DNA of 64,000 nucleotides, taken from the IMG/VR virus record IMGVR_UViG_3300031787_000010, positions 1 through 64,000 of that record. The stretch is one strand, 5' to 3'. The position numbers and the translations under genes were made by a program. Each line of letters begins with the position of its first letter. The first letter of the stretch is position 1. Positions 29,917 to 38,244 of this stretch are shown piece after piece. Under the pieces are notes generated by a model. It did no database searches, was not told the DNA's origin, and worked only from the letters and a program-made list of their open reading frames with translations. The stretch is from a virus.

Positions 29917-30678
29917 TTACTTCTCGTACTTATAGACAAAATGCATGGACGGATCTGATAAATGTCCAGTTTTTCGGTATTCTTTCATTTGTTCGAGTAC
30001 GTGGACTTTCATTTTGTTGATAACTTTCGTAATATGAACAGTTTTATGATTAGTCATTTCACGAATTAACAAATATAAAGCTTTTTTGTTAAAATTTTCT
30101 ATGGAATTTGAACGCCGGAGAAGTTCTACGACAGCGTTAGCAATTTCTACATCCTTTTTCTTTCTAAAAATCTTGGTAAGATTGAAATCCCAATACTGCA
30201 CCAATAAATTGATAAAATCTTTGGCATCACTGTGAGCTGTTTCTGTCTCTGGTGCAACCATTAGTACTTCTTCAAGAACAAACGAGTCATCGCCAGCTGA
30301 ATCAGTTAGGTATGCTGAACGCATGCCATCCCGATATGCGTTGTTGTTGTGTAAAATAAGATAGTTTTTTGCAACTACAGAAAAATACGAAAAGGCTTTA
30401 CCTTTATCTTCCGTAAATTTGTGTAAATTCAACACTAAAAATGATACTACTTGATTTTTAATATCATCAAAACTCTCTTCAATATACGGGAACTTAAATC
30501 TATTAATGATATTTTCTGCTAGTTTGTTAAACGCAGGGTGAATACGTTTTTTAAAAATTAGTTCTCGTTCAAATTCATCTGTACATTTATTATATTCAAT
30601 AATTGCAGCTTCTGTATCCGAACTAAAGTAAATTTTTCCGGCTGGCTTTGGTTGTTCAATTTTTGCTGGTTCCGTCAT
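29917..30678 (-). CDS. gp55: Late-transcription sigma factor, gp55 type
   Basis: 253 residues from ATG 30678 (MTEPAKIEQPK), chosen because the longer frame to 30711 overlaps the upstream gene by 56 bases and GGGG precedes the shorter start. The segment FPYIEESFDDIKNQVVSFLVLNLHKFTEDKGKAFSYFSVVAKNYLI resembles sigma-70 region 2. T4 gp55 (185 aa) directs host RNA polymerase to TATAAATA late promoters together with the sliding clamp; this version is longer. Position beside baseplate genes is common in T4-like phages. Confidence 0.8.
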   Translation of the reverse strand: MTEPAKIEQPKPAGKIYFSSDTEAAIIEYNKCTDEFERELIFKKRIHPAFNKLAENIINRFKFPYIEESFDDIKNQVVSFLVLNLHKFTEDKGKAFSYFSVVAKNYLILHNNNAYRDGMRSAYLTDSAGDDSFVLEEVLMVAPETETAHSDAKDFINLLVQYWDFNLTKIFRKKKDVEIANAVVELLRRSNSIENFNKKALYLLIREMTNHKTVHITKVINKMKVHVLEQMKEYRKTGHLSDPSMHFVYKYEK

Positions 30679-30931
30679 CCGATGCCCCATATAAAAGTGG
30701 ACGCAAATCATTGACGGTATCTGTTATTTGTTGGAACACGGTGCCCACATCGTCATCAGATTCAAACATTTGCTTTTCGTCAATCATTCGCATAGTATGT
30801 AATGTAATATTCAATCTAGAATAAAAATCTTCTATTGTCTGTTCATAAAATTCATTTTTACGAAACAGATTGGTTGTAACAAATACAAAAATTATGTTTA
30901 GTATTATTGAGATTATCAGTATAGTAATCAT
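30656..30931 (-). CDS. Small membrane-anchored protein
   Basis: 91 residues with one N-terminal transmembrane helix (ITILIISIILNIIFVFV) and an acidic C-terminal half. It overlaps the gp55 gene by 23 bases and the muralytic gene by 4, so the three are coupled. Function unknown. Confidence 0.6.
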   Translation of the reverse strand: MITILIISIILNIIFVFVTTNLFRKNEFYEQTIEDFYSRLNITLHTMRMIDEKQMFESDDDVGTVFQQITDTVNDLRPLLYGASDDGTSKN

Positions 30932-31461
30932 ATAGTTTTACTGTTTAGTGATGGTAAATAAAAACTACTAAAATACGACATATACTTGGTTATAGTAGTT
31001 CCATTTGCATCAGAAGTAACTCGACCGTTAAAAAATTGTTGAATGCCGCCGGCGCCAGCAAAGTGTGCTCCAGCTAGAATTCCCGCTCGAGTAATTTTAA
31101 TTCCACGAACAGTCTTTCCTTCGTATTTTTCAATATAACGAGAAAGTTTGTTTTCATGTAACTTCATAAGACGAACCATTGCTGTATCTTGTAATGTCGG
31201 ATTATTTAAAAACTCTCGCTGAGAGGTTCTGATACCAACGGCTCGAATTGCCGGCATACTAAATTGATACTTACCCATCATTCCGAATCGATTCACAATA
31301 CGATGGTTGCCACCGCTTTCAATAGTGGCGACCCGTTCAAGAAACTGTTCCACTGGCGTTGGTTCCGACAATGGTAATGATTTTATTGAAATTTTTGTAG
31401 AATTTTCTGTAAGATATATAGAACTAAGCAGTGCTATAATTAGTATAATAAATTTTTCCAT
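30928..31461 (-). CDS. Secreted or virion-associated muralytic protein (transglycosylase-like)
   Basis: 177 residues. An N-terminal hydrophobic segment (FIILIIALLSSIYL) looks like a signal peptide or anchor. The motif FLERVATIESGGNHRIVNRFGMMGKYQFSMPA is like the catalytic Glu-Ser-Gly-Gly region of lytic transglycosylases, and GAHFAGAGGIQQFF follows. It may open the wall locally, substituting for the lysozyme domain missing from the spike protein. Glutamate role inferred by family pattern. Confidence 0.65.
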   Translation of the reverse strand: MEKFIILIIALLSSIYLTENSTKISIKSLPLSEPTPVEQFLERVATIESGGNHRIVNRFGMMGKYQFSMPAIRAVGIRTSQREFLNNPTLQDTAMVRLMKLHENKLSRYIEKYEGKTVRGIKITRAGILAGAHFAGAGGIQQFFNGRVTSDANGTTITKYMSYFSSFYLPSLNSKTI

Positions 31462-31471
31462 ACTTATATCC

Positions 31472-32506
31472 TCATAGAAGATGTGGGCGGGCTTCGTTAA
31501 TCCCAGCGTTTGTTACACGCACATAATCAGGATAAAACTCTGCTATGTTATTAGCTCCCGCATAAGAAAGTGCTGAGCGCAATCCGTCTAGTAGACCTTC
31601 AACGATAAACTTCACTCCACCCTTAAAAGGTACAACCGTAGACTCTCCCTCAACGTTCCTAATTGATTGCCCATGCACACTCTTTGTTTCAAGTGATGCA
31701 GCACCACGATACCGCTTATATAATCCATTCGACTTCTCAATAATTGCTCCAGGTGCTTCTTTTGTTCCTGCGATAAGTGAACCTAAAATAACAGAATCAG
31801 CTCCAACAGCCAAAGCTTTTGCAATATCACCACTATTACGAATACCGCCGCACGCAATAATGGGTACATTTGCCTCTGTAGCACAGTGCTGTAGTGATGT
31901 TACGTTTGGTACGCCGAACCCCGTCTTTACTCTAGTCGTACACAAAGAGCCACCACCAATTCCTACTCGAATTGCATCTGCACCCCAAGACTGTAATGCG
32001 TGGGCTGCTTCTCCAGTAGCTACATTTCCAGCAATAACATCTACTTTAGACGGTAACGTTTTTTTCAAATTTTCAATAGCGTCCTTTACAAATTTGTGAT
32101 ATCCGTGTGCTACATCAATCAATATAATATTGACCCCAGCATCTACAAGTGCCTGAGCACGTTCCAGATAATCACCGTTTGCCCCCACCGCTGCCATAAC
32201 AGGAATAGGACAATTCCACTCCTTATGCAAATCTTCGTCATTTATTGCAGAAATAACATGCAAGACTTCTACGATTTGTTCCGAAACCGTATTAAATCTG
32301 TGGATACATCCAACTCCACCCAATCGTGCCATTGCTACTGCCATATCGCTTTCACAGACAGTATCCATTGGTGATGCAATAAGAGGGACCATTAACTTAT
32401 AATTAGTGGTCAATCGTGTTGATAAATCAATTTTCTGTCTAGATTCAATCTCCGAATACCTCGGAATTAATTGAATATCATCATAAGTTAGCGATTCATT
32501 AGCCAT
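31472..32506 (-). CDS. guaB: IMP dehydrogenase-like enzyme without CBS domains
   Basis: 344 residues. N-terminus SLTYDDIQLIPRYSEI and APMDTV-like SPMDTVCESDMAVAMARLGGVGCIHRF match IMP dehydrogenase more than GMP reductase. The catalytic loop GIGGGSLCTTRVKTGFG holds the active-site cysteine that attacks IMP, and a C-terminal flap region LYKRYRGAASL follows. Bacterial GuaB is about 490 residues because of a regulatory CBS pair between strands; this gene lacks it. It would raise GMP supply and escape nucleotide feedback. Spacing of 2 bases to the next gene suggests co-expression. Confidence 0.88.
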   Translation of the reverse strand: MANESLTYDDIQLIPRYSEIESRQKIDLSTRLTTNYKLMVPLIASPMDTVCESDMAVAMARLGGVGCIHRFNTVSEQIVEVLHVISAINDEDLHKEWNCPIPVMAAVGANGDYLERAQALVDAGVNIILIDVAHGYHKFVKDAIENLKKTLPSKVDVIAGNVATGEAAHALQSWGADAIRVGIGGGSLCTTRVKTGFGVPNVTSLQHCATEANVPIIACGGIRNSGDIAKALAVGADSVILGSLIAGTKEAPGAIIEKSNGLYKRYRGAASLETKSVHGQSIRNVEGESTVVPFKGGVKFIVEGLLDGLRSALSYAGANNIAEFYPDYVRVTNAGINEARPHLL

Positions 32507-32508
32507 AA

Positions 32509-33135
32509 TTACCTCTGTATTGTTCCATAATAGTCGTTCTGTTTGCGTTGTCTTTCAATATCTTTCACATGATACAAAGACCACTCTTCTTCCGGTGGTA
32601 AATTTGCTATAGTTTTACATCCGACAATTCGTTCGTGGACTTTTCCTTCCCATTTGATATCTTTAGAATTTCTATATAGTCGAGTTTGATAATCTGGGAA
32701 CATTACCCATCCTAATTCATTTACTTGCCATCCCCAACGACGAATATCTTCTTCAGTCAATCCACTGACGACATTAACACGCGGAATTAAAAATAAATCT
32801 ACGTTAGTATTATTATACACAATATCATGCATGTATGTCAAGAGGTTTGAATGAAATTTTTCATCAGCGTCTACTTGAAAAATATAATCACCTCGACACA
32901 AAGAGTTTAGATAATTTTTGTGCTCAGAAAAATCGTTGTCTAACGAGTGACTATATAACCGAATTCTGTCGGCGTCAAAATGTGTGTATAAAATTTGTGA
33001 TGTGAACTCATCTGTGGAGTTGTCATCAACGACGACAATCTCATCTCCCGTATTTTCGCAGTGGGGGATGAGTTGATCGAGAAGGTCTTGGATATATAGT
33101 CCTTCGTTGTGTGTTGTTATCGCAAATGAAATCAT
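32509..33135 (-). CDS. Family 2 glycosyltransferase
   Basis: 208 residues with the GT-A fold pattern ISFAITTHNEGLYIQDLLDQL, DEIVVVDDNSTDE and the nucleotide-sugar binding DxD-like VDADEKF. It could glycosylate DNA, phage proteins or host polymers; the acceptor is not known. It overlaps UV endonuclease by 4 bases. Confidence 0.8.
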   Translation of the reverse strand: MISFAITTHNEGLYIQDLLDQLIPHCENTGDEIVVVDDNSTDEFTSQILYTHFDADRIRLYSHSLDNDFSEHKNYLNSLCRGDYIFQVDADEKFHSNLLTYMHDIVYNNTNVDLFLIPRVNVVSGLTEEDIRRWGWQVNELGWVMFPDYQTRLYRNSKDIKWEGKVHERIVGCKTIANLPPEEEWSLYHVKDIERQRKQNDYYGTIQR

Positions 33136-34031
33136 ACCAACTCTCTGTATTTAAATAATGCCAGTTCTTTTGCTTTCGCTTCAAGGTCAACATCAATTGT
33201 CAGTCCAAAATCATCAATCACAGTAAACACATAATCGGCATGAGCACGTGGATTACCTTTGACGTTTTCGTTGATATTTTTACTTTCACTATAATGAAAC
33301 AATGGAGTGATACCTTCTGGCCAAGTTCCAGCGGAAAGTTCTGCAGCGTCTTGTGTGGTTAATCCATCTGAATGAAACTGGTGATGAAAATAGTCGAAGG
33401 TAAGTGGAATACCAAGCTCTGTATGTAGATATGTAAACAGTTGAATAATAGAGAATGCCGATTCCTTGTCATCGTTTTCGACGACCATACGTGCTTGAAG
33501 ATTCGGTGACAAACGACGATAGTTGTCAATCCAACGTTGTGCGGTTTCTTCGGAAAAGTTCATACCAACGTGGATATTGATGGCGTTGTACGGACTGGCT
33601 TCCAGACCCATATAGTCAAATACGGTAGAATGAAGTTCCAAATCCTTTATAGAATTCAATACAACCGACTCTTTCTCCGAACCCAACTTTACAAAGTGAT
33701 CGGGGTGTGCGGTGATACGTTGACCAGTTGCCTTGGCAAAATCACCACATTCCTTCAACTTACTGACAATCGCAAAATAGTCGGGGAGGTGCGTTTCTTT
33801 GTATTCTGTACCCCACGGGAAAATACCCGACCCCATACGGAACACCTTGACACCATTATCGGCGTTCCACTTTAGAATAGTCAGTAGGTCATTAGCGTTA
33901 GCAAGTGCGAGTTCAGATGCGTACTTCAACCCCTTAGCTTCAAAGGTTGCTTTACGCATAGCGCGACCTGTAGTAATTTTTTTCTTTTGTAGTGTAGTAT
34001 TGATACAACAATAACCAACGTTATGTGGCAT
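33132..34031 (-). CDS. uvdE: UV damage endonuclease (UVDE family)
   Basis: 299 residues. Start MPHNVGYCCINTTLQ, FRMGSGIFPWG, ITAHPDHFV, NIHVG, VVENDDK and PLTFDYFHHQFH give the metal-binding His, Glu and Asp residues of UVDE TIM barrels. These enzymes nick 5' of UV photoproducts. Repair of sunlight damage fits a phage of surface water. A sigma-70-type promoter lies 28-56 bases upstream. Confidence 0.92.
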   Translation of the reverse strand: MPHNVGYCCINTTLQKKKITTGRAMRKATFEAKGLKYASELALANANDLLTILKWNADNGVKVFRMGSGIFPWGTEYKETHLPDYFAIVSKLKECGDFAKATGQRITAHPDHFVKLGSEKESVVLNSIKDLELHSTVFDYMGLEASPYNAINIHVGMNFSEETAQRWIDNYRRLSPNLQARMVVENDDKESAFSIIQLFTYLHTELGIPLTFDYFHHQFHSDGLTTQDAAELSAGTWPEGITPLFHYSESKNINENVKGNPRAHADYVFTVIDDFGLTIDVDLEAKAKELALFKYRELV

Positions 34032-34058
34032 GAAAACCCCGCTTAAAAGTATAAGTTA

Positions 34059-34087
34059 AATATACTCGTAAGCGGAGTGTTTGTCAA
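34059..34087 (-). promoter_or_regulatory. Sigma-70-type promoter for the uvdE gene
   Basis: Reverse-strand TTGACA (34082-34087), 17-base spacer, TATATT (34059-34064). It points at the uvdE-glycosyltransferase-guaB group and matches the promoter family used across the early genes. Confidence 0.8.
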
Positions 34088-34092
34088 GACTT

Positions 34093-35208
34093 TTATCTAT
34101 TTGGAGCTATACGTTGATTATAATAATTAACTGCTATAGGGTCATTTTCCCATTCATGTTTTTTACTCCAATCGAAATCTCCACGCAAATAGTACTGTGG
34201 ATCGTTTCTGTTTACCGCACCGTGAAGTTTAGGTTCTTCTACTATTACTTGTTCGGATTCCGGTTCTATGGGTTCTTCTTTAATAAATACTTTATAAGGT
34301 TCGTCGTCTTTTAATAATTGTTTAAGTGCTTCGGTTGGTTCCGGTGGATTTTCTATTAACTCTTGTATTTTATCAAATGCCTCGTCACTTACAATAATAT
34401 TTTTATTTTCTATATTATTAATCAATGTTTTTTCTTCTGTTTTGTTTTTTAATAGAAAATTTACCGCGATAACCAACGCTACGGCAAGTGGGTCAAACAC
34501 CAATACAATAACAAGTGTAAACCACTTTACTACAACATCGAGTGGAACGCCAAACATCTTTGCAATATATACGAACGTACCAATGTCACCGTTTGTTTCA
34601 ATTTCTACTTGCTTTCCAATGGTGATACCACGGAGACTGTCTCGTTGTTCCGACAGTTTTGATATTTCGTTTTGTAATGTCGTTACGTTTCTATCTGCAG
34701 CAGTTAATGCTGATTGAGCAGAACGAATAGTCGTATTATTACCCGTTGTGGAACGAGATACTAATTGGTCAAGTCGAGTTTCCTGTTGTGCTCGTAAAGA
34801 AATTAATTGATTTAATCTATCTTCTTTACGTTTAATATCTTGTTCAATACTTCCAATACGACCATCGGTAGCTTGGATATCCGCACTTAATTGTAATGGT
34901 GTAGCAGCAACTTTTGCATACGCTGACGACAAGTATCCATAGATACCTGCTGACGTAATAATCATTAAAACCAGTGCGGCAATTGATAAATAACTTTTTA
35001 ATGCTCTCGGTATCTCCTTCCAATATTGATACAAGAATGAAATACTTACGACTTTACCCAGTTCCAATGCCGATGCCATAATAGCCGCACTTAATGCAGC
35101 TCCAGCAAAGAGTTTAGCAATACCCGTCACCGAAAACACTGCGGCACAGAGTGCGACAAATGTTGCGGTCAACGAGGTAATAGCTATTAAAGAATTTCGT
35201 GTGTTCAT
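34093..35208 (-). CDS. Polytopic membrane protein with coiled coil
   Basis: 371 residues. About three hydrophobic helices lie in the first 100 residues, a coiled-coil or helical domain rich in Gln/Arg spans about 110-195, another hydrophobic helix (TLVIVLVFDPLAVALVIAV) follows, and a Glu/Pro-rich cytoplasmic tail ends the protein. Similar proteins occur in aquatic T4-like phages without known function. No ribosome site precedes the ATG, which stands just after a terminator-like hairpin. Confidence 0.65.
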   Translation of the reverse strand: MNTRNSLIAITSLTATFVALCAAVFSVTGIAKLFAGAALSAAIMASALELGKVVSISFLYQYWKEIPRALKSYLSIAALVLMIITSAGIYGYLSSAYAKVAATPLQLSADIQATDGRIGSIEQDIKRKEDRLNQLISLRAQQETRLDQLVSRSTTGNNTTIRSAQSALTAADRNVTTLQNEISKLSEQRDSLRGITIGKQVEIETNGDIGTFVYIAKMFGVPLDVVVKWFTLVIVLVFDPLAVALVIAVNFLLKNKTEEKTLINNIENKNIIVSDEAFDKIQELIENPPEPTEALKQLLKDDEPYKVFIKEEPIEPESEQVIVEEPKLHGAVNRNDPQYYLRGDFDWSKKHEWENDPIAVNYYNQRIAPNR

Positions 35209-35221
35209 ATTAGTTGTATTG

Positions 35222-35258
35222 AAAAACGCGACTGACGTTGAGAACCCATCAGTCGCGT
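35222..35258 (-). terminator. Intrinsic terminator
   Basis: Reverse-strand 10-bp stem ACGCGACTGA / TCAGTCGCGT followed by TTTT. It lies between the Cys-rich peptide gene and the membrane-protein gene. Confidence 0.75.
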
Positions 35259-35312
35259 ATTATTCTCCAAAGTAGGGTTACTATTTTGACGTAACTGTTA
35301 GGATCACCTCCC

Positions 35313-35378
35313 TTAATAAGTTACGTTGTTGATGGTGGAAATACAGCATTTGCAACTACAATTACCACATCCACACAT
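35313..35378 (-). CDS. Cysteine-rich 21-residue peptide
   Basis: Reverse-strand ATG at 35378 preceded by a strong GGAGG ribosome site 5 bases upstream. The product begins MCGCGNCSCKCC and has seven cysteines in its first 12 residues, then ISTINNVTY. The Cys-x-Cys spacing is metallothionein-like. Too short for ordinary gene callers, but the ribosome site and its place between Hsp20 and a terminator make it a likely gene. Metal or cluster binding is inferred. Confidence 0.6.
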   Translation of the reverse strand: MCGCGNCSCKCCISTINNVTY

Positions 35379-35406
35379 ACTAACCTCCATTTAATTTAAG
35401 GTTTGA

Positions 35407-35910
35407 TTACTTAATAGAAACCTTTTTAACTTTACTTTCTGGTTCGACCGGCTTTTTCCGCGGAATTACTAGTGTAAGCAGACCGTCCCTAAAAGATGCA
35501 TCGATACTATCGGTGTCCAACTGATCGTCGAGCCTAAATGAACGACTAAACGAACTACGTTTAAGTTCTCGTAAAAGATAAACACATTTATCGGTTTGCT
35601 CGTTCAGCTGGGACGCCTTTCCAACAATATGTAAAACATCCTTTTCTACTTCGACAGAAACATCGTCTTTATTGTATCCAGCAATTTCTGCTTCAATTTC
35701 AATTCTATCGTCAAATGATACTACGTTAACTTTTGGAAATGCTGCTTTACTAAATGGGTCAATTCCAAATGTTTTATATACTTCTGGGAATTGTCCACGA
35801 AAAGCTTCATCAAAAAACCTATCGAATGTGTTCAACAAATTGTCTCGGTTGAATTCGATTTCCTTCTCAATAACACTTTTAGGTACACGTTGTACTGTCC
35901 ATCTGGTCAT
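35407..35910 (-). CDS. Small heat-shock protein (Hsp20/alpha-crystallin)
   Basis: 167 residues. The alpha-crystallin domain (about 60-155) shows VNVVSFDDRIEIEAEIAGYNKDDVSVEVEKDVLHI and the closing motif ASFRDGLLTLVIPRKK. The N-terminal arm is helical. Phage Hsp20 proteins are thought to help virion protein folding. It starts with MTRWTVQRVPKSVIEKE after AAGGAGAAATCTT. Confidence 0.93.
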   Translation of the reverse strand: MTRWTVQRVPKSVIEKEIEFNRDNLLNTFDRFFDEAFRGQFPEVYKTFGIDPFSKAAFPKVNVVSFDDRIEIEAEIAGYNKDDVSVEVEKDVLHIVGKASQLNEQTDKCVYLLRELKRSSFSRSFRLDDQLDTDSIDASFRDGLLTLVIPRKKPVEPESKVKKVSIK

Positions 35911-36001
35911 AAGATTTCTCCTTATTATGTGTTACCATTTCCACTATCGGACAATGGTGCGTAAGACCCTTGCGGCGTCGTACTAAAGATAAATATAACA
36001 A

Positions 36002-36041
36002 AACGGACAAAAAGTAAACGTTATGTTACCTTTTGTCCGTT
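36002..36041 (-). terminator. Hairpin terminator, possibly bidirectional
   Basis: 16-base arms AACGGACAAAAAGTAA / TTACCTTTTGTCCGTT around an 8-base loop. On the reverse strand the stem is followed by TTTGTTATATTT, ending the HD-hydrolase transcript. Confidence 0.7.
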
Positions 36042-36046
36042 AGTTA

Positions 36047-36682
36047 CTAAAATCGAGTTTTGTCGTTTTCTACTCGACTTGAAATATGATCAGCCCAATG
36101 AATGATATATGGGAGATTTGTTTTCATCGCATATGGTGCGAAGTTAATTAGGTAAGATTTGTTACCTTCGTCGTAGATACCATCGGAGAGCTTGATAGCC
36201 AACCACTCGTTCTGTGTTACCTGTACACCGTACTTCTGTAGGAGGAAGAGTCCACGTTCTGGGGCCTTCATGTACTGAATATTCTCATTCTGACGGTAAA
36301 GTTCACCACGCTTCCGATGCCAATCACTATCTTGCTCAACGTAGTATGGGCCCTCTTCGGGATTTCCAAGTTTACCAAGGTCGTGATGAAGGGCGGCAAA
36401 GATAAGTTCTTGCTTGGTGAAATTGATATCACCTTCCATTCCCTTATATAGACCAGCAATCTTCAACGCGGTATCGGTAACACGGAGAATGTGGTCGAGG
36501 TATCCGCCGGGAAAAGCATTGTGAAAATGAACCTTTCCAGATGCGGGCGCAATCAAAAGTTCATCTTGTAGTACATCATAGAGTGGCTTCAACTGTTCCC
36601 AACGGGGATCAGCTTGGAGATACTCCATAAATTTGTTATAATTTTCTTGAATTTTTTCTTCTGAATTTTCGATTGTAAACAT
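36047..36682 (-). CDS. HD-domain phosphohydrolase
   Basis: 211 residues. The HD motif AALHHDLGKLG lies near residue 96, with an upstream His (NAFPGGYLDHILRV) and a downstream Asp (IHWADHISS). Such enzymes hydrolyse nucleotides or cyclic signals; substrate unknown. Begins with an acidic helix MFTIENSEEKIQENYNKFMEYL. Confidence 0.8.
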   Translation of the reverse strand: MFTIENSEEKIQENYNKFMEYLQADPRWEQLKPLYDVLQDELLIAPASGKVHFHNAFPGGYLDHILRVTDTALKIAGLYKGMEGDINFTKQELIFAALHHDLGKLGNPEEGPYYVEQDSDWHRKRGELYRQNENIQYMKAPERGLFLLQKYGVQVTQNEWLAIKLSDGIYDEGNKSYLINFAPYAMKTNLPYIIHWADHISSRVENDKTRF

Positions 36683-36709
36683 AGTAACCTTTTAATTTGT
36701 TGTGATGAT

Positions 36710-37243
36710 TTACGATATAAGATGTTTTTCAAACATATGACGCTTATTGGAATGCTTCATCCATAGTTCAAATATAGTCGGTGTGGTTGGAATTTTCAAG
36801 AGGGTCATATTAGTATCATCTAACATATAATGTGCTTTTTTATTGTTGCACGTAGAACAAGCGGTAACAAGATTATCCCAGGTAGATTTACCACCCCTAT
36901 ATTCTGGAATAATATGATCTCTAGTCAAAAACTCTCTAGTTCTAAATTCAGATTTATGTCTACCGCAGTATTGACATGTATTATTATCTCTAGTAAAAAG
37001 ATTTTTCTGTGTCAATGTCGCTTTGGTTTGAAAGATTTTTCTACACTTTACAAATTCTTTCAAAGCTACCATAACTGGTACTTTAAAACTTTGACGTACA
37101 GAACGGACTACTAGATGTGGATGTTCTTCAACCACAGTAGCCTTGCCTTCAAAAATAAGGAGTAACGCACGTTTGGCGGTTACAATAGAAAGTGGTTCAT
37201 AACTAGCATTTAGAACCACACACCGTGAACTTTCGAATTCCAT
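36710..37243 (-). CDS. HNH endonuclease
   Basis: 177 residues. Zinc-finger HNH core: NTCQYCGRHKSEFRTREFLTRDHIIPEYRGGKSTWDNLVTACSTCNNKKA, with two CxxC pairs and the DHI/N/N triad. The layout, with an N-terminal VLNASYEPLSIVTAKRAL, matches the common free-standing HNH family rather than intron homing enzymes. Confidence 0.88.
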   Translation of the reverse strand: MEFESSRCVVLNASYEPLSIVTAKRALLLIFEGKATVVEEHPHLVVRSVRQSFKVPVMVALKEFVKCRKIFQTKATLTQKNLFTRDNNTCQYCGRHKSEFRTREFLTRDHIIPEYRGGKSTWDNLVTACSTCNNKKAHYMLDDTNMTLLKIPTTPTIFELWMKHSNKRHMFEKHLIS

Positions 37244-37247
37244 AAAA

Positions 37248-37559
37248 CTAAACCTCGTTGGACTCTTTAATCAATTTATTTATGTGATATTCATCGATAA
37301 TCTTTTTTGTTTTTCCTGCGTACTCGTAATCTTCTACCTTGATAAATTCTTTTAACGCATCTTCTAACATAGGTAGATAGTGCCTTTGCTGAACTACTCT
37401 AGGTTCAGATTCATCACCAAATTTAAATAACTCTACTGTATCTAAATTTTGCTGAATTGCTTTTTTAATCTGTTTTACTGTATATTTGTATACTATAATT
37501 TTATTTTCTTTAAAGAACCGTTGCCAAACTACTGCAGTTTTATCTGGAAGATTTAGCAT
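37248..37559 (-). CDS. Small protein with UVR-like motif
   Basis: 103 residues from ATG 37559 (MLNLPDKTAVVWQRF), preferred over a longer frame because it overlaps the upstream gene by only 20 bases. The C-terminal MLEDALKEFIKVEDYEYAGKTKKIIDEYH resembles the UVR helix pair of UvrB/UvrC and ClpC-type proteins, a protein-protein contact motif. Function unknown. Confidence 0.55.
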   Translation of the reverse strand: MLNLPDKTAVVWQRFFKENKIIVYKYTVKQIKKAIQQNLDTVELFKFGDESEPRVVQQRHYLPMLEDALKEFIKVEDYEYAGKTKKIIDEYHINKLIKESNEV

Positions 37560-37929
37560 TAGCCTTCCTCGGTTTTTTCGATTTCGTTTTTTTAACAACC
37601 GTTTTAGGTTTTGATGATGTGTGGGTTTTTCTTAACCGTGCAATTTCATCTTCTTCGACAATTTCCACACCCCTCACATAAACCTTTCCTTCGTGTTCAA
37701 AATAAGCTTTGAAGTGCCAACCTTTAGGTTTATCGGACTTTTCCTTTTTAACATAGTTATCTGGCGGAGCTACCATACGTTGTACACAATATGCACATAT
37801 TACTTTACCTATGTCCATATTAACTTCTAATTCTTCTTCACCACACTCACTACACATTAACCATTTTGTACCCGTTATTTTGGCTGCTTGTGCTTTTGAT
37901 AACTTACGAGTTCTTCTACGCAATGACAT
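37540..37929 (-). CDS. Zinc-ribbon protein with basic tail
   Basis: 129 residues. Two CxxC pairs (CSECGEEE ... CAYCVQRM) make a zinc ribbon near residues 25-50, and the C-terminus is a Lys/Arg-rich tail (KPKTVVKKTKSKKPRK) able to bind nucleic acid. No family recognised. Confidence 0.6.
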   Translation of the reverse strand: MSLRRRTRKLSKAQAAKITGTKWLMCSECGEEELEVNMDIGKVICAYCVQRMVAPPDNYVKKEKSDKPKGWHFKAYFEHEGKVYVRGVEIVEEDEIARLRKTHTSSKPKTVVKKTKSKKPRKANAKSSR

Positions 37930-37932
37930 ATA

Positions 37933-38214
37933 TTAACCTCTTGATTTCCACAATCGATATTTTTTATTCCAATATCTTACAACTACTTGAACCTTTCCCC
38001 GTGCCCAAGGTGGATTCCCAAGTCGTTCAATATGGTTTCTAAACGCCTTAAGGTCTTGCCGTGCTGATAGTAGTTCGGTAAGCGTTGTTGCAAAGAATAT
38101 TGTTTTTAACAATTCCTTATACTTTTCTTCTACAATCTGTTGTTCAGACACAGTTGTGTATCCGAATACAAAAGCCAGAAAGCGTTTAAATTTCTCATAC
38201 ATAGTACTCTCCAA
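37933..38214 (-). CDS. Hypothetical protein
   Basis: 93 residues, or 89 from the second Met (MYEKFKRFLAF). Helical N-terminus and basic C-terminus (YWNKKYRLWKSRG). It directly follows the tmRNA gene in reading direction. No recognised domain. Confidence 0.5.
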   Translation of the reverse strand: MESTMYEKFKRFLAFVFGYTTVSEQQIVEEKYKELLKTIFFATTLTELLSARQDLKAFRNHIERLGNPPWARGKVQVVVRYWNKKYRLWKSRG

Positions 38215-38244
38215 CTAAAATTTAAACACTAACCGTCTTTTTTA

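Noticed and set aside
36710-37243. Homing endonuclease inserted in a gene
   Set aside because: The HNH gene stands free between intact genes and belongs to the common free-standing family.
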